Assembly: GCA_027493625.1 (NCBI GenBank)
Contig: JAOSKM010000001.1
Span: 277,489-341,488, forward strand
Reading direction: 5' to 3'
Length of the DNA: 64,000 nucleotides
Source: Planctomycetota bacterium
Lineage (GTDB): Bacteria; Planctomycetota; UBA8742; UBA2392
Position numbers and translations under genes: made by a program. Shown here piece after piece: positions 28,701 through 37,519 of this stretch. The notes under the pieces were generated by a model. The model worked only from the letters and a program-made list of their open reading frames with translations, was not told the origin of the DNA and searched no databases. Numbering within the stretch: position 1 is the stretch's first letter; each line of letters opens with the position of its first letter.

Positions 28701-29042
28701 CCGGTAGTTGGCGCGCCCCTTCTGCAGTTCGGTGAGTTTGTCGTGGTCGGCCAGGCTGGTGAGCTCAGCCTCGGCTTTGTCGTAGTTCTCGAGCTGGACC
28801 TGGCAATGCCCCATGCGCAGCTTGATGCGGAACCACTCGGTGTTGCCCGGGTTGTCCTTGAGGAACTGCTCGTAGGCCTCGTAGGCCTTGCGGTAGCTCT
28901 TTTCCTCGAACTGCTTGTCGCCCTCGGCCAGGTTGTCGGGCTTGTCAGCAGCCAGCGAGATGCTGACCACCAGCGAGGTCAACACCAGCAGCGTGGTCGT
29001 GCCGATGGCCAATAGGGCTTTGCGGGGGAGCTTGCTCAGCAT
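22726..29042 (-). CDS. giant TPR - alpha-2-macroglobulin family protein (frameshifted at a G-run)
   Basis: About 2105 residues once one frameshift is repaired. Starts MLSKLPRKALLAIGTTTLLVL (signal/anchor; GGAG before ATG 29042). Residues about 40-400 are TPR-like helices (YRKAYEAYEQFLKDNPG, YDKAEAELTSLADHDK). Then come macroglobulin domains (GAYLVEVDTGSVIDRRLEVVSD-type, MTDRPVYRPGDAVHGK), an A2M domain with ITVDFPDNLTDWKIAARGIT, and the thioester motif CVEQ at 24262-24273 in YGCVEQTMSRFLPAV, followed by an alpha-toroid (GGWGWWQSGDSDTYMTAYV). A Gly/Ala-rich segment near 25030-25260 could be the bait region. Family members trap proteases in the periplasm or on the surface. The frame breaks at the four-G run 27742-27745; five would restore it. 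No PBP1C gene is adjacent. Confidence 0.85.
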
Positions 29043-29367
29043 GTCTGTCTCCAAAACGTCAAAAGAATCAAACCGGGTGACGCAACACGATTGTCCGTGG
29101 AGCCTGTGACGCGAAAGCGGCCGTGCAGGTTTCCGGTTTTATTTCGGGTGCACAGGAATGCCATGGAGTGAGGTTTGAGATCGAAGTCGCAGTGTGTGGC
29201 AGCCTGAACGCGGGGATCTGGTGTGCGCGTCCGTGTGGTTGCGCGTTGCGAACCCTGTCATTCCCATGGCGTCACCGTGACAGGCGTAAGCCTTGACGCC
29301 CATGGCCCTTCAACTAACATTCGGGCTCCCCCGAAGCAGTTTCATGAGCCGAAACCTGGAGTTTCGC
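29043..29367. other. divergent intergenic region
   Basis: A 325-base gap between two divergent secreted-protein genes. No gene is evident. It must hold promoters for both directions; the plus-side candidate is listed separately, and no clear -10 was seen for the minus side. Confidence 0.4.
29293..29320 (+). promoter_or_regulatory. candidate promoter
   Basis: TTGACG (29293-29298), a 16-base spacer and TAACAT (29315-29320), about 45 bases before ATG 29368. Confidence 0.35.
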
Positions 29368-32300
29368 ATGCGTTTTGTTTTTCGCGCAGCAGCGGTCGTT
29401 GCGGTGTTGGGGTTCGTCCTCAACCTGTCCCTGGCACAGAAGGCCCTGAAGGAGCTGCCGGAAGGCTCCGGCGACGACCTCACCAAGGAAGGCAACCGTG
29501 AGGCCCACGACGGCGCGGACAACCCCATGCAGGGGAACCGCTCCGGCCGCGACGGGCGCTTCGGCGGCCCGGATGCCTACGGCCCGGAAGACTTCGAGCA
29601 GTTCCTGCAGAAGGCCGAGCGCCAGTTGAATGACCCGCAGTGGCAGCTCAAGATCGACCTGCAGGACCCCAAGCGCATCGTGATCAACCATGCCGACGGC
29701 ACGGCCGACGAGTACTGGTACGTGCTGTTCCGCGTGATCAACGACAACACCCGCACCATCAAGGAAACGGTGCTGCCGAGCAAGAACCCGGAAGAGGTGG
29801 ACCTGGACAACCCGCCCTCGCCGCTCGAGGTGCAGGACCGCAGCACCACGGACCTGCAGGGCGTGCCGGTCAACTGCCACCTCGACTTCGAGTTCCATGT
29901 CTTCACCCGCGACATCGAGAAGGACCGCTACGACACGGCATGGCCGCAGGACCCGGACGATGAAGTGCTGTCCGAGGAAGCGCTGGCGCAGCGCCGCGCG
30001 AACATGAAGCGCGTGTACCGCCCGATCAGCAGCCACTCGGTGCTGCAGAAAGTGGCGGAGGCCGAGAACCTGTATGAGTGGATGGGCAACTATGGCTTCA
30101 TCAATGAGGCCGTGATGCTGCTGCACCCGCTGTCCGACTTCCAGCGGCAGATCGGGCTGGCCCACAACCTGGACGCCCCGGACCTCAGCGGTCTGCGCTG
30201 CCTGCCCTACCGTGTCGTGACCATCGAGAACGGTGAGCGCGTCGAGGCCCTGCGCTATGTGGCGGTTTACGATGGCGACAACACCTTCGCCGGCGTGTTC
30301 GGCCAGGGCGACCAGCTTCCCGACGGCGCCCGCCTGGTCGACAAGGAAAGCGACGAGATGTGGGGCAAGCTGACCCAGCGCCGCTACATGGCCGGCGACT
30401 GCATCGACCGTTTCGGCCGTCCGCTGCGCGCCAATGACCCCGGCTATCTCAATGCCCGCATCGCCGGCAGCCGCGACGGCATGTCCGGCAGCTACGGCGT
30501 GCTGGCGCAGGATCACCCGGCTGTCAACCAGCCGGTGCTGGTGCCGCACTACCGACTGTATCGCGACACCGACAAGGTGTTGATGGACTACGACACCGGC
30601 ATGCGCCACGCCGACATCCCGAATGCGAACTACCGCATCAGCGGCAAGATCGTCGGCCCCGCCGACCCGCGTTACAGCGCCGCACAGGACGCCGGCGACT
30701 TCGTGGGCAAGCCGGTCAAGGTGATCGACAGCCGCGGCCGCGCCGTGCGCAAGTACATCGTGACGTACGAGGCCGGCGACCGCATCAGCCAGGCCGAATG
30801 GGATATCTGGCGTCGCCGCCTGGGCCCCGGCCTGCTTTCGCGCTACCAGAACCTGGAGAGCATCACCAGCCGCGCGCTCACGCACGATGACCCGGTGATC
30901 GGCCTGCCCAAGATCAAGATGGGCAGCTTCGTGGGCGACTCCGGTGACTCCGAGCCCGAGGTGATCCAGCGCGGCATCGATACCGGGCGCCGAGGCCCGC
31001 AGGGCGAAGTGATCCTGGACCTGCAGGAGTACACCACGGGGCGCCGCTACAGCCCCAAGAAGGTCGACCCGGAAGACTTCCAGCGCGACCCAGAGGGTGA
31101 GTTCAGCACCAGCCGCGAGGCGCCGGTTCCGCCGGGTGCCGCCCTGAACCCCGGTGAGGAGTACGTGTACGCTCCGCTCGGCAACGCTGGCGATGACGCG
31201 GCGCCTGTGCCCGCCTTCGACCAGTACGGGGCCTGGCGCGACTACTTCGACGAGCTGTCCGGCTCGCGCATTCCACTTACGGACGACAAGGGCGCCCTGG
31301 TGCGGGACGAGCAGGACCAGATTCTGTACCTGAAGGAGTACGAGTACGAGTACGTCTACGTGTACGAGTACGAGGTGATCCCGCAGGATGACGACGGCTT
31401 CAAGGGCGAGTACGGCGGCGATCGCTTCCAGCTTGTGAAAGAGTCGATCGACTTCACCCGCAGCACCCAGAAGGTGCGGCGCATGCGCGGCGACCAGATG
31501 GTCGAGGAGGAAGTCGAGATCGTGCTGCCGCTGGTGCGCCTGATCTGGAAGAAGGAAATCGTCAACGACCCGATCATCGTCGACGGCTACGAACACATGG
31601 ATCCCGAAACCGGCGAAGTGCGTTACCTGACCGCCGAGGAGTACAAGGAAAAGACCGGCGTCGACGTCAGCAACGCCGACGCGATGGCCAAGGTGGTGAA
31701 GGTCAAGATCGTGCGCTCGCAACCCGTCGAGCGCGAAGTGGTGGTCGGCGTGTTCAACGAAGGCAAGCGCCTCAAGGAAGGCGAGCGCGCCGAAGACTGG
31801 GAGCAGGCCCGCAAACGCGCCGAGGCCGACGGCGCCAGGGTTGAGACCCGCGAAGTGCTGCGCTACGTCAACCGCTTCCGCAACGAACAGGTGATCAAGG
31901 ACGACAACCGCGACTTCGAGGGCACCGGCCCCACCGCCGCCGAGTTCGAGGAGACCGACCGCCAGGACAACGGCCTGGACGCCACCCAGGCGTTCCAGAC
32001 TTACAGCCGCTGGACCGTGCCTCCCCCGATGGTCTACCGCGACGACGACGGCGAGTGGCAGGTGATCACCCGCCTGGCCGACAAGATCGGCCCGGCCAAC
32101 CGCTGGGACGGCACCGATGCGCCGCGCTTCCTCACCCGCTACGTCAGCGAGATGTGGGGTGTGGCCATCTTCCGCGGCGTCGTGCGCGACTGGGACTACG
32201 CCAACGTCTACGTCCGTGGACTGCGCGGACAGGTCAGCAACGCCGGCCTGGAGGTCGACGGCACCGTGACCAACATGCCCAGTCCGTCCGACGGCCAGTC

Positions 32301-32466
32301 CGAGGTCAGCAAGTCCTTCTTCAACCCGCGCTATGTGGAAGAGGAGTGGGTCTACCGCGTGCGCTATGAACGCCTGGGCGACGAATTCGAGAACTATCGC
32401 GACCTGATCCGCAAGGTGCGCAGCTTCTGGTACCGCGAGTCAGACCGCGCCCTCAGTGGCGACTAG
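29368..32466 (+). CDS. very large secreted protein of unknown function
   Basis: 1032 residues with a signal peptide (MRFVFRAAAVVAVLGFVLNLSLAQ). GGAG lies seven bases before ATG 29368, ruling out the upstream in-frame ATG. The body is hydrophilic and highly charged, with several look-alike segments: VSxTIENGERVEALRYVAVYDG and KVIDSRGRAVRKYIVTYEAGD (GxxVExLRYVAxY / GRxVRKYIVxYE), suggesting repeated beta modules. DEYWYVLFRVINDNTRTIKE resembles a beta-sandwich. A tyrosine/glutamate-alternating stretch, KEYEYEYVYVYEYEV, lies at about 31336-31377. No enzymatic motif recognised. It is divergent from the alpha-2-macroglobulin gene and may share its regulation. Confidence 0.7.
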   Translation: MRFVFRAAAVVAVLGFVLNLSLAQKALKELPEGSGDDLTKEGNREAHDGADNPMQGNRSGRDGRFGGPDAYGPEDFEQFLQKAERQLNDPQWQLKIDLQDPKRIVINHADGTADEYWYVLFRVINDNTRTIKETVLPSKNPEEVDLDNPPSPLEVQDRSTTDLQGVPVNCHLDFEFHVFTRDIEKDRYDTAWPQDPDDEVLSEEALAQRRANMKRVYRPISSHSVLQKVAEAENLYEWMGNYGFINEAVMLLHPLSDFQRQIGLAHNLDAPDLSGLRCLPYRVVTIENGERVEALRYVAVYDGDNTFAGVFGQGDQLPDGARLVDKESDEMWGKLTQRRYMAGDCIDRFGRPLRANDPGYLNARIAGSRDGMSGSYGVLAQDHPAVNQPVLVPHYRLYRDTDKVLMDYDTGMRHADIPNANYRISGKIVGPADPRYSAAQDAGDFVGKPVKVIDSRGRAVRKYIVTYEAGDRISQAEWDIWRRRLGPGLLSRYQNLESITSRALTHDDPVIGLPKIKMGSFVGDSGDSEPEVIQRGIDTGRRGPQGEVILDLQEYTTGRRYSPKKVDPEDFQRDPEGEFSTSREAPVPPGAALNPGEEYVYAPLGNAGDDAAPVPAFDQYGAWRDYFDELSGSRIPLTDDKGALVRDEQDQILYLKEYEYEYVYVYEYEVIPQDDDGFKGEYGGDRFQLVKESIDFTRSTQKVRRMRGDQMVEEEVEIVLPLVRLIWKKEIVNDPIIVDGYEHMDPETGEVRYLTAEEYKEKTGVDVSNADAMAKVVKVKIVRSQPVEREVVVGVFNEGKRLKEGERAEDWEQARKRAEADGARVETREVLRYVNRFRNEQVIKDDNRDFEGTGPTAAEFEETDRQDNGLDATQAFQTYSRWTVPPPMVYRDDDGEWQVITRLADKIGPANRWDGTDAPRFLTRYVSEMWGVAIFRGVVRDWDYANVYVRGLRGQVSNAGLEVDGTVTNMPSPSDGQSEVSKSFFNPRYVEEEWVYRVRYERLGDEFENYRDLIRKVRSFWYRESDRALSGD

Positions 32467-32480
32467 GCGGGCTGACATTC

Positions 32481-32510
32481 AAAACACCCCGGCTTCGGCC
32501 GGGGTGTTTT
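32481..32510 (+). terminator. strong intrinsic terminator
   Basis: AAAACACCCCGGC and GCCGGGGTGTTTT around a TTCG tetraloop, followed by TTT. Confidence 0.92.
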
Positions 32511-32848
32511 TTTACCTTGGGGATGGCGGAGACCTGCGTGCAAAAAGTACACGCACTCGCCAACAGGCGTTCGGTTTGGAGCCCTTTTGAAATCAAGGTT
32601 TACAGCAGGTTGGTCAAACTGGCAGCTTGGTTGCCGCGGTAGTTGTGCTGCCAAAATGTATATATGTTACACGCTGAAGCGTGAGTTCGTCGAAGTTCAT
32701 TCGATTGAAGATGCCAATTGGCGCGCTTCGGCAACTGACACAGTCTTTGGCACGCCTTATGCATCTTCAGGCTGGAAGTACGTTCCGGCAGGGCAGTTGG
32801 AAACCTTGCAGGAAACGTTGTTTACACCAGAGCAACGGAGTTACCTGA
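32511..32848. other. intergenic region before the FHA gene
   Basis: A 338-base gap of lower GC than its surroundings. A frame opening at ATG 32656 (MYICYTLKREFVEVHSIEDA) runs on into the wrong frame of the next gene without a stop and is not convincing. TATATA at 32660-32665 and the hairpin TTACACGCTGAAGCGTGA (32668-32685) may belong to a promoter/leader. Confidence 0.35.
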
Positions 32849-35629
32849 ATGAAGCTCCTGATCAGCGTCAACGGCAAAGTCCGCGAGTACAGCCCCGATC
32901 CCAACCTCGGCATCATCAACGTTGGACGTGGCGACGGCAACGACGTGGTGCTGGACGGCGAAAAGGGCGCCTCGCGCAAACACCTGACGCTGGAGCGCAC
33001 GGTGGACGGCTGGAAGCTGGTGGACCAGATGTCCGCCAACGGCACCGCCATCAACGGCGAGAAGGTCAACTTCGCCTTCATCAAGGACAACGACGTCATC
33101 GAAATCGGATCCACCAGGATCCAGGTTACAGGCTTGAACCCCACTCCCGGGGCGAGGCCGGCGCCCGCCCGTCCAGTGCGACGGGCGGACGCGCCGAGGC
33201 CTGCAGCCGACCGCGGGGAGGTGCCGGCCGGCCCGCCGATCCCCCGGCGCAAGAGCCCGGTGCCCGCGCTGGTGGCGGCGGCGATCATCGTGCTGGTACT
33301 GGGCGTGGGGGGCTACGCGCTGGTTTCCAATCTCGGTAGCGGCAAGCCGCAGACCACCGAGGTGGCCGACAAGGGTCCGGATGCACCGCGCCAGGCCGAG
33401 CTGACGGACGACGAGAAGGCCGCGCTGGCGCTGGCTCGCGAAGTTGCGGAAGGCGAGGGCGGCAGTATCGAGAAGCTGCAGAAGCTGGAGGGCATCCAGC
33501 AGAGCCTGAAGAACAAGCTGAACGGCAAGCGCGGCAGCAAGGCGCTCAGCGACATCGGCGACATGAAGTCGAAGCTGGTTCGCAACCTCGACGCCGAGGT
33601 CAGCGGCAAGATCGACTCCGAGTTGCAGGCCGCCCAGCAGAACATCGAGCAAGACAACTTTGCAGTCGCGATGGAAAAGCTGGACCAGCTGGCCGCCTGG
33701 CTGGACAGCGACCCGCTGCTTACCAGTTTCGCCAACGCGCACCGCAGTCGCATCAACAAGGCCCACAAGGACGCAGAATCCCGGAACACCGCGTTCATGG
33801 CTGCCGGCTACCAGAAGATGTGGAAGTACGCCGACCAGGCCCGTTACGACGAGGCACTGGCCGTATGCGACGACCTGCTGAAGCGCGCCTGGCTGGATGC
33901 CGCCAACCGCGACATCTACGAGGCAGAGCGCCGCAAGATCGAGGCGCTGAAGGCCAGCCCCAATACCGAGGGGCCGGTCGTTGAGGAGGAGAAGAAGGGC
34001 CCCAGTATCCTCGACAAGGTCAAGAAGGACGAAGGCCGCCTGCCGGGCAAGAACCCGCTGCTGCCGGACGGTGCGCGCTCGGAACAGAAGCTGCTGGCCG
34101 CGCTGCAGGCGAAGCTGGTGGCTGCCGCCAAGGGCAAGACGCTGACCAGCGAGCTGTTCGAGTGGAAGGGCAAGAAGGCCAAGATCCGCGGCGCCGACGA
34201 CAAGAAGCTGACCCTCGAGGTCGTGTCGATCGACAAGAAAACCGGCGAAGAGCTGGTGTTCCGCACCGCCGCCAAGTGGGAGGACGTACTGCCCGAGGAC
34301 ATGCTGCAACTCTACGACCGCACCCCCGGACTGAACGATGAGGACAAGCTGGCGGTGGTGATCTACTGCTTCGAGCACGCCTTCATCGACCAGGCCGCGC
34401 ACCGCGCGTACCTGCTGTTCAAGCTGCGCAACGACTGGAAGGAGGGCATCGACACCCTGATCGCCAGCAAGCGCCGCATCGCCATCCCGACCGAGGGCTT
34501 CGTCGAGTACGACGAGCGCCTGGTGACGCCCGATGAAAAGGAAAGCGCGATCTTCTACGCCAGCCTGCGCGGCGTGCTGGAGCGCTTCGAGAAGGGCATC
34601 GGCAGCAAGGACAAGAAAAAGGTCGAGGACTCCGAGAAAGCCTTCAACGAACTGCTCGAGATGGGCGAGCGCGCCGTCAAGCCCTCAATCGAGATCCTGC
34701 AGGGCGTGCTGGACAAGGAACTCGCCAACGCCAAGAAGGCCACCGGCCTGATGGCCGCCGACAAGGCCCGCATGGACGGCCTGCTGGCCGAGCTTGATCG
34801 CCGCCGCGAGTACGCGCTGGAGCTGATCATGGACAGCGAGCGCTACCCGTACCCGTACGGCCCCAACCAGGCCGAGGTGCAGGCGGATGTGGACCAGCGC
34901 GTGGCCTCGGTGCGCGAGATCTGGAACGACCCGGCCAAGTTCTCGGGCCAGACCAACCCGGCTTTCGACGCGATCATGGCCAAGGTGCGCAGCATCGCGG
35001 AGCGCATGGCGCAGATCGACCCGCAGCAGGAGTACTTCAAGCAGACGCCCGAAGAGACTGTCGAGTACATCTCGAATATCGCCAACGATGCGCTCAGCAT
35101 CCGCAACTACACCGGCGACGACACCAAGAAACAGGCGCTCTACAACCTGAACGTGAAGGTGATGCAGTACAACGAAGACTTCCCGACCGGTGACGGCCAC
35201 GCCGACGCCGAGTCGCGCGCCCAGGTGAAGGTGACCAACGAGTACCGCATCATGTTCGGCCGCGTGGCGCTGAAGATCAACGACAAGCTGTTCTGGGCCG
35301 CGCACCACCACTCGCGCTACTGCGTCGAGCAGAACGGCGGCCAGATCGCCCACGTCATCCCCGGTGAGCCGCGCGGCGAAGGCCCCGGCGACCGCATGAA
35401 GTACGAGGGTTACCCGGGCGGCGGCGGCGAGAACATCCACATGAACAGCATGGGCCCCACGGCCCAGAGCAGCCACGATTCCTGGTGCCACAGCTCGGGC
35501 CACCACCGCAACATCCTGACGCCAGGCTGGCGCGTGCTGGGCTCAGCAAAGTGGAAGACGATCTGGACGCAGTGCTTCGGCGCGCTCGATGAAGGCGACG
35601 GCAACACGGTAAGCCGCGGCGGCGAGTAG
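32849..35629 (+). CDS. FHA domain - membrane helix - CAP (SCP/PR-1) domain protein
   Basis: 926 residues. The cytoplasmic N-terminus is an FHA phosphothreonine-binding domain, about residues 20-90: NVGRGDGNDVVLD, ASRKHLTLER, LVDQMSANGTAINGEKV. After a Pro/Arg linker a single membrane helix (VPALVAAAIIVLVLGVGGYALV, about 145-166, abridged) leads outside to long helical regions. The C-terminal 130 residues resemble a CAP domain: NDKLFWAAHHHSRYC, GGGGENIHM, SWCHSSGHHRNILTPGW and WTQCFG, with His, Glu and His in CAP-cavity positions. The architecture suggests a transmembrane link between Ser/Thr-kinase signalling and an envelope function. No kinase is in the window. GGAG precedes ATG 32849; a protein with repeated Thr motifs follows. 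Confidence 0.8.
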   Translation: MKLLISVNGKVREYSPDPNLGIINVGRGDGNDVVLDGEKGASRKHLTLERTVDGWKLVDQMSANGTAINGEKVNFAFIKDNDVIEIGSTRIQVTGLNPTPGARPAPARPVRRADAPRPAADRGEVPAGPPIPRRKSPVPALVAAAIIVLVLGVGGYALVSNLGSGKPQTTEVADKGPDAPRQAELTDDEKAALALAREVAEGEGGSIEKLQKLEGIQQSLKNKLNGKRGSKALSDIGDMKSKLVRNLDAEVSGKIDSELQAAQQNIEQDNFAVAMEKLDQLAAWLDSDPLLTSFANAHRSRINKAHKDAESRNTAFMAAGYQKMWKYADQARYDEALAVCDDLLKRAWLDAANRDIYEAERRKIEALKASPNTEGPVVEEEKKGPSILDKVKKDEGRLPGKNPLLPDGARSEQKLLAALQAKLVAAAKGKTLTSELFEWKGKKAKIRGADDKKLTLEVVSIDKKTGEELVFRTAAKWEDVLPEDMLQLYDRTPGLNDEDKLAVVIYCFEHAFIDQAAHRAYLLFKLRNDWKEGIDTLIASKRRIAIPTEGFVEYDERLVTPDEKESAIFYASLRGVLERFEKGIGSKDKKKVEDSEKAFNELLEMGERAVKPSIEILQGVLDKELANAKKATGLMAADKARMDGLLAELDRRREYALELIMDSERYPYPYGPNQAEVQADVDQRVASVREIWNDPAKFSGQTNPAFDAIMAKVRSIAERMAQIDPQQEYFKQTPEETVEYISNIANDALSIRNYTGDDTKKQALYNLNVKVMQYNEDFPTGDGHADAESRAQVKVTNEYRIMFGRVALKINDKLFWAAHHHSRYCVEQNGGQIAHVIPGEPRGEGPGDRMKYEGYPGGGGENIHMNSMGPTAQSSHDSWCHSSGHHRNILTPGWRVLGSAKWKTIWTQCFGALDEGDGNTVSRGGE

Positions 35630-35720
35630 CCCGTAGGGGCCGCCCCAAGTGGCGGCACCCGGGCCCGCCCCTGCAGAACAAAAGTGGTCAGGCAGTGGTG
35701 CCCAGCGCTGCTCGACCAAG

Positions 35721-35748
35721 AAGGGCCGGCCCTCCCGAGCCGGCCCTT
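35721..35748 (+). terminator. intrinsic terminator after the FHA gene
   Basis: AAGGGCCGGC and GCCGGCCCTT around CCTCCCGA, followed by CATGTATTTTA. Confidence 0.7.
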
Positions 35749-35896
35749 CATGTATTTTAGCCTCGGCGCCGGTCCGCAGTTTCGCAGCTAAAAAGCCGCC
35801 CCCCGGCAGCGACACAACATGGGCATGCTATTGCTCGCACAACCGGCTTTGCTTGCTAGACTGGCTGGGCCCGCCGCGTTCGGGCCGGAGGTTGCG

Positions 35897-36790
35897 TTGA
35901 AGAGCTTCACACTTGACTGGAAGGGCTGGTGGCTGCTGCGCACCCCCATGTCCGACGTGCCCGAGCTGGGCGCCAAGTGCTGCGTTTACGCCATCATCGG
36001 TGCCAAGCTCAAGAAAGTCGGCAACGGCATCGGCAGCAGCGGCCGTGAGCCCATCCTGTTCAACGTCTACCGCGGCGAGGAATCGGCCAAGGAACACCTG
36101 CTGAAGCTGCAGAAGATGTCGCTGGGCGTGTTCACCGCCAACCGCGCCAAGGAAATCGGCAAGCATCCCACCGTGTACGTTGCGCCGCTGCCTGAAGACA
36201 CCGACCTCGGCGAGCTCGCGGCCATCCTCAGCCTGCTCTACGGCGCGGTGCCCTACGCGCCCAAGCACCATGCCATGCCGGCCCCCTATCAGGGCGAGGC
36301 GTTCCACATCAAGAACACCGGGCGCAATCCCGGCCTGCCGGAAGAGATTTTCCACCGCGAGAAGAAGCCGGCCGGCGACTCTGATGCCACCCACGACGGT
36401 GCGGCGGATTCGGCCATGGCGGCGGCGATCGCCGCCGAGGCGCAGGCCACGCGGCGCCTGACCCAGTCCGAGATGGACGTGCGCGGCATCGCCACGGAAA
36501 AGGTCGCCAAGCCCGTTGAGCACCTCTCGACCGAGAAGATCGAGAAGCCGCCCAAGATGGTGGAAACGGCGAAGGTGGACAAAGACCAGATCCACGGCCT
36601 GGCCACCGAGCGCGTGCCCAAGCTGGTGGAAACCTCGCGCATCGAAAAGGATGACGTCGCCCAGGGCCTGGCCACGGAGCGCATCGCCAAGCCGGGCGAA
36701 GCGGTCACCGAGTTCGTGCCCAAGCCCAACGGCGAGCAGGCCGAGGAAGCCAGCGAAGCTCCCACCATCCTCGACGAAGCCGGCAAGTAA
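35897..36790 (+). CDS. protein of unknown function with seven threonine-centred C-terminal repeats
   Basis: 297 residues from TTG 35897, which follows GGAGG by six bases (ATG 35948 is an alternative). The N-terminal 120 residues (FTLDWKGWWLLRTPMSDVPE, CCVYAIIGAKLKKV, VYRGEESAKEHLLKLQKMSL) form an alpha/beta domain not recognised. The C-terminal part (about 36484-36735) is a run of near-heptad units: ATEKVAK, STEKIEK, ETAKVDK, ATERVPK, ETSRIEK, ATERIAK, VTEFVPK. Each has Thr at position 2, a hydrophobic residue at 5 and Lys at 7. Located next to an FHA gene, these could be phosphothreonine docking sites; that is inference. Confidence 0.65.
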   Translation: MKSFTLDWKGWWLLRTPMSDVPELGAKCCVYAIIGAKLKKVGNGIGSSGREPILFNVYRGEESAKEHLLKLQKMSLGVFTANRAKEIGKHPTVYVAPLPEDTDLGELAAILSLLYGAVPYAPKHHAMPAPYQGEAFHIKNTGRNPGLPEEIFHREKKPAGDSDATHDGAADSAMAAAIAAEAQATRRLTQSEMDVRGIATEKVAKPVEHLSTEKIEKPPKMVETAKVDKDQIHGLATERVPKLVETSRIEKDDVAQGLATERIAKPGEAVTEFVPKPNGEQAEEASEAPTILDEAGK

Positions 36791-36842
36791 CGCGGCACCG
36801 GCGTGACGCCGTCGCCATTGCTACTGCTCTCTGCATCGACCT

Positions 36843-36990
36843 AGAAAGTCGAAACCCGCTTCTGAAGAAAAGCAACTGCGGTAAACCACGAAGAGCCACC
36901 AAGGGCCACGAAGAACGGCGGGTCATGCTTTACTTCGTGGTCCTTCGTGGTCCTTCGTGGTTAACCTGTTTTTGCAGTTGTCTGTAAAGA
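36843..36990. repeat. dispersed ~145 bp repeat (CACGAAGG family), copy 1
   Basis: Bounded by GAAAGTCGAAACC and AACTGCAAAAACAGGTTAACC on the opposite strand, with inner inverted CCACGAAG / CTTCGTGG iterations (36894-36962). The reverse complement matches 50025-50165 nearly throughout. Confidence 0.7.
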
Positions 36991-37062
36991 TTTCCCTAAA
37001 GCCGCCGGTCGATGCTGCCGATAAACGATCCAGAGACGGTATAGCCTGAACGAGAGACGACC

Positions 37063-37287
37063 ATGAGCCACACGAAGCGTGTTTCCAAGCGTCCCCGGAC
37101 CAGCGTGCGGCTCCGGAAAGCCGAGCCCGCGCCCCTGGCAGGTGAACCCCTGCCCCAACCCGCAAGTGCGCCGGCCCGCCACGCCCGCGTGGAGGCCGCC
37201 CGCAAGGTCATCAACGACCCGGCCTTTGAGCTTGACGCTGCGCTGGCAGCAGCCGTGACCAAGCTCATCGAGCGGGAAATCGGGTAG
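37063..37287 (+). CDS. small basic hypothetical protein
   Basis: 74 residues. A Lys/Arg-rich N-terminus (MSHTKRVSKRPRTSVRLRKA), a proline/alanine linker, then a predicted amphipathic helix (ARHARVEAARKVINDPAFEL DAALAAAVTKLIEREIG). GAGA lies before ATG 37063. Codon positions look coding (GC-rich third bases), but no family is recognised. It could be a small nucleic-acid- or ribosome-associated protein; that is a guess from charge only. Confidence 0.5.
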   Translation: MSHTKRVSKRPRTSVRLRKAEPAPLAGEPLPQPASAPARHARVEAARKVINDPAFELDAALAAAVTKLIEREIG

Positions 37288-37519
37288 GGATATCCACTTT
37301 TCTCAACTTGCCATTTGAAGCGGCGCGGCGCGTGCTACCCTGTGCGCGTGATTGCTCTGCGCGGCCCGGTGGCCTGTTGCCCCAGCGCTGGCAGAGGGAA
37401 ATTGACAGCGGCTGCCATGATTCCGCGATTGGTCCTCGCACACGATGCGAAGGGTCGGGCCCGACAGGCCTGACCACCCGGCCCGTCGCGGTTTTTGCAT
37501 TTGCCGCAGGGAGAACCAG
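37288..37519 (+). promoter_or_regulatory. GAPDH leader region with possible promoter and hairpins
   Basis: A 232-base gap. TTGAAG (37315-37320) and TACCCT (37336-37341) form a short-spaced promoter candidate; TTGACA at 37402-37407 is another -35 candidate. A CGGGCC/GGCCCG stem followed by TTTTT near 37490 resembles an attenuator. GGGAG precedes ATG 37520. None of this is strong alone. Confidence 0.3.

Noticed and set aside
29314..31722. 802-codon open frame antisense to the large secreted protein
   Set aside because: Composition dominated by His/Val/Ala/Asp repeats typical of reverse-complement GC-rich coding DNA; the plus frame has a signal peptide, ribosome-binding site and terminator.
32587..33339. 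Frame beginning MKSRFTAGW across the FHA gap
   Set aside because: Its first 85 codons look superficially protein-like, but it has no stop before entering the wrong frame of the FHA gene and becomes Arg/Gln-rich shadow sequence.
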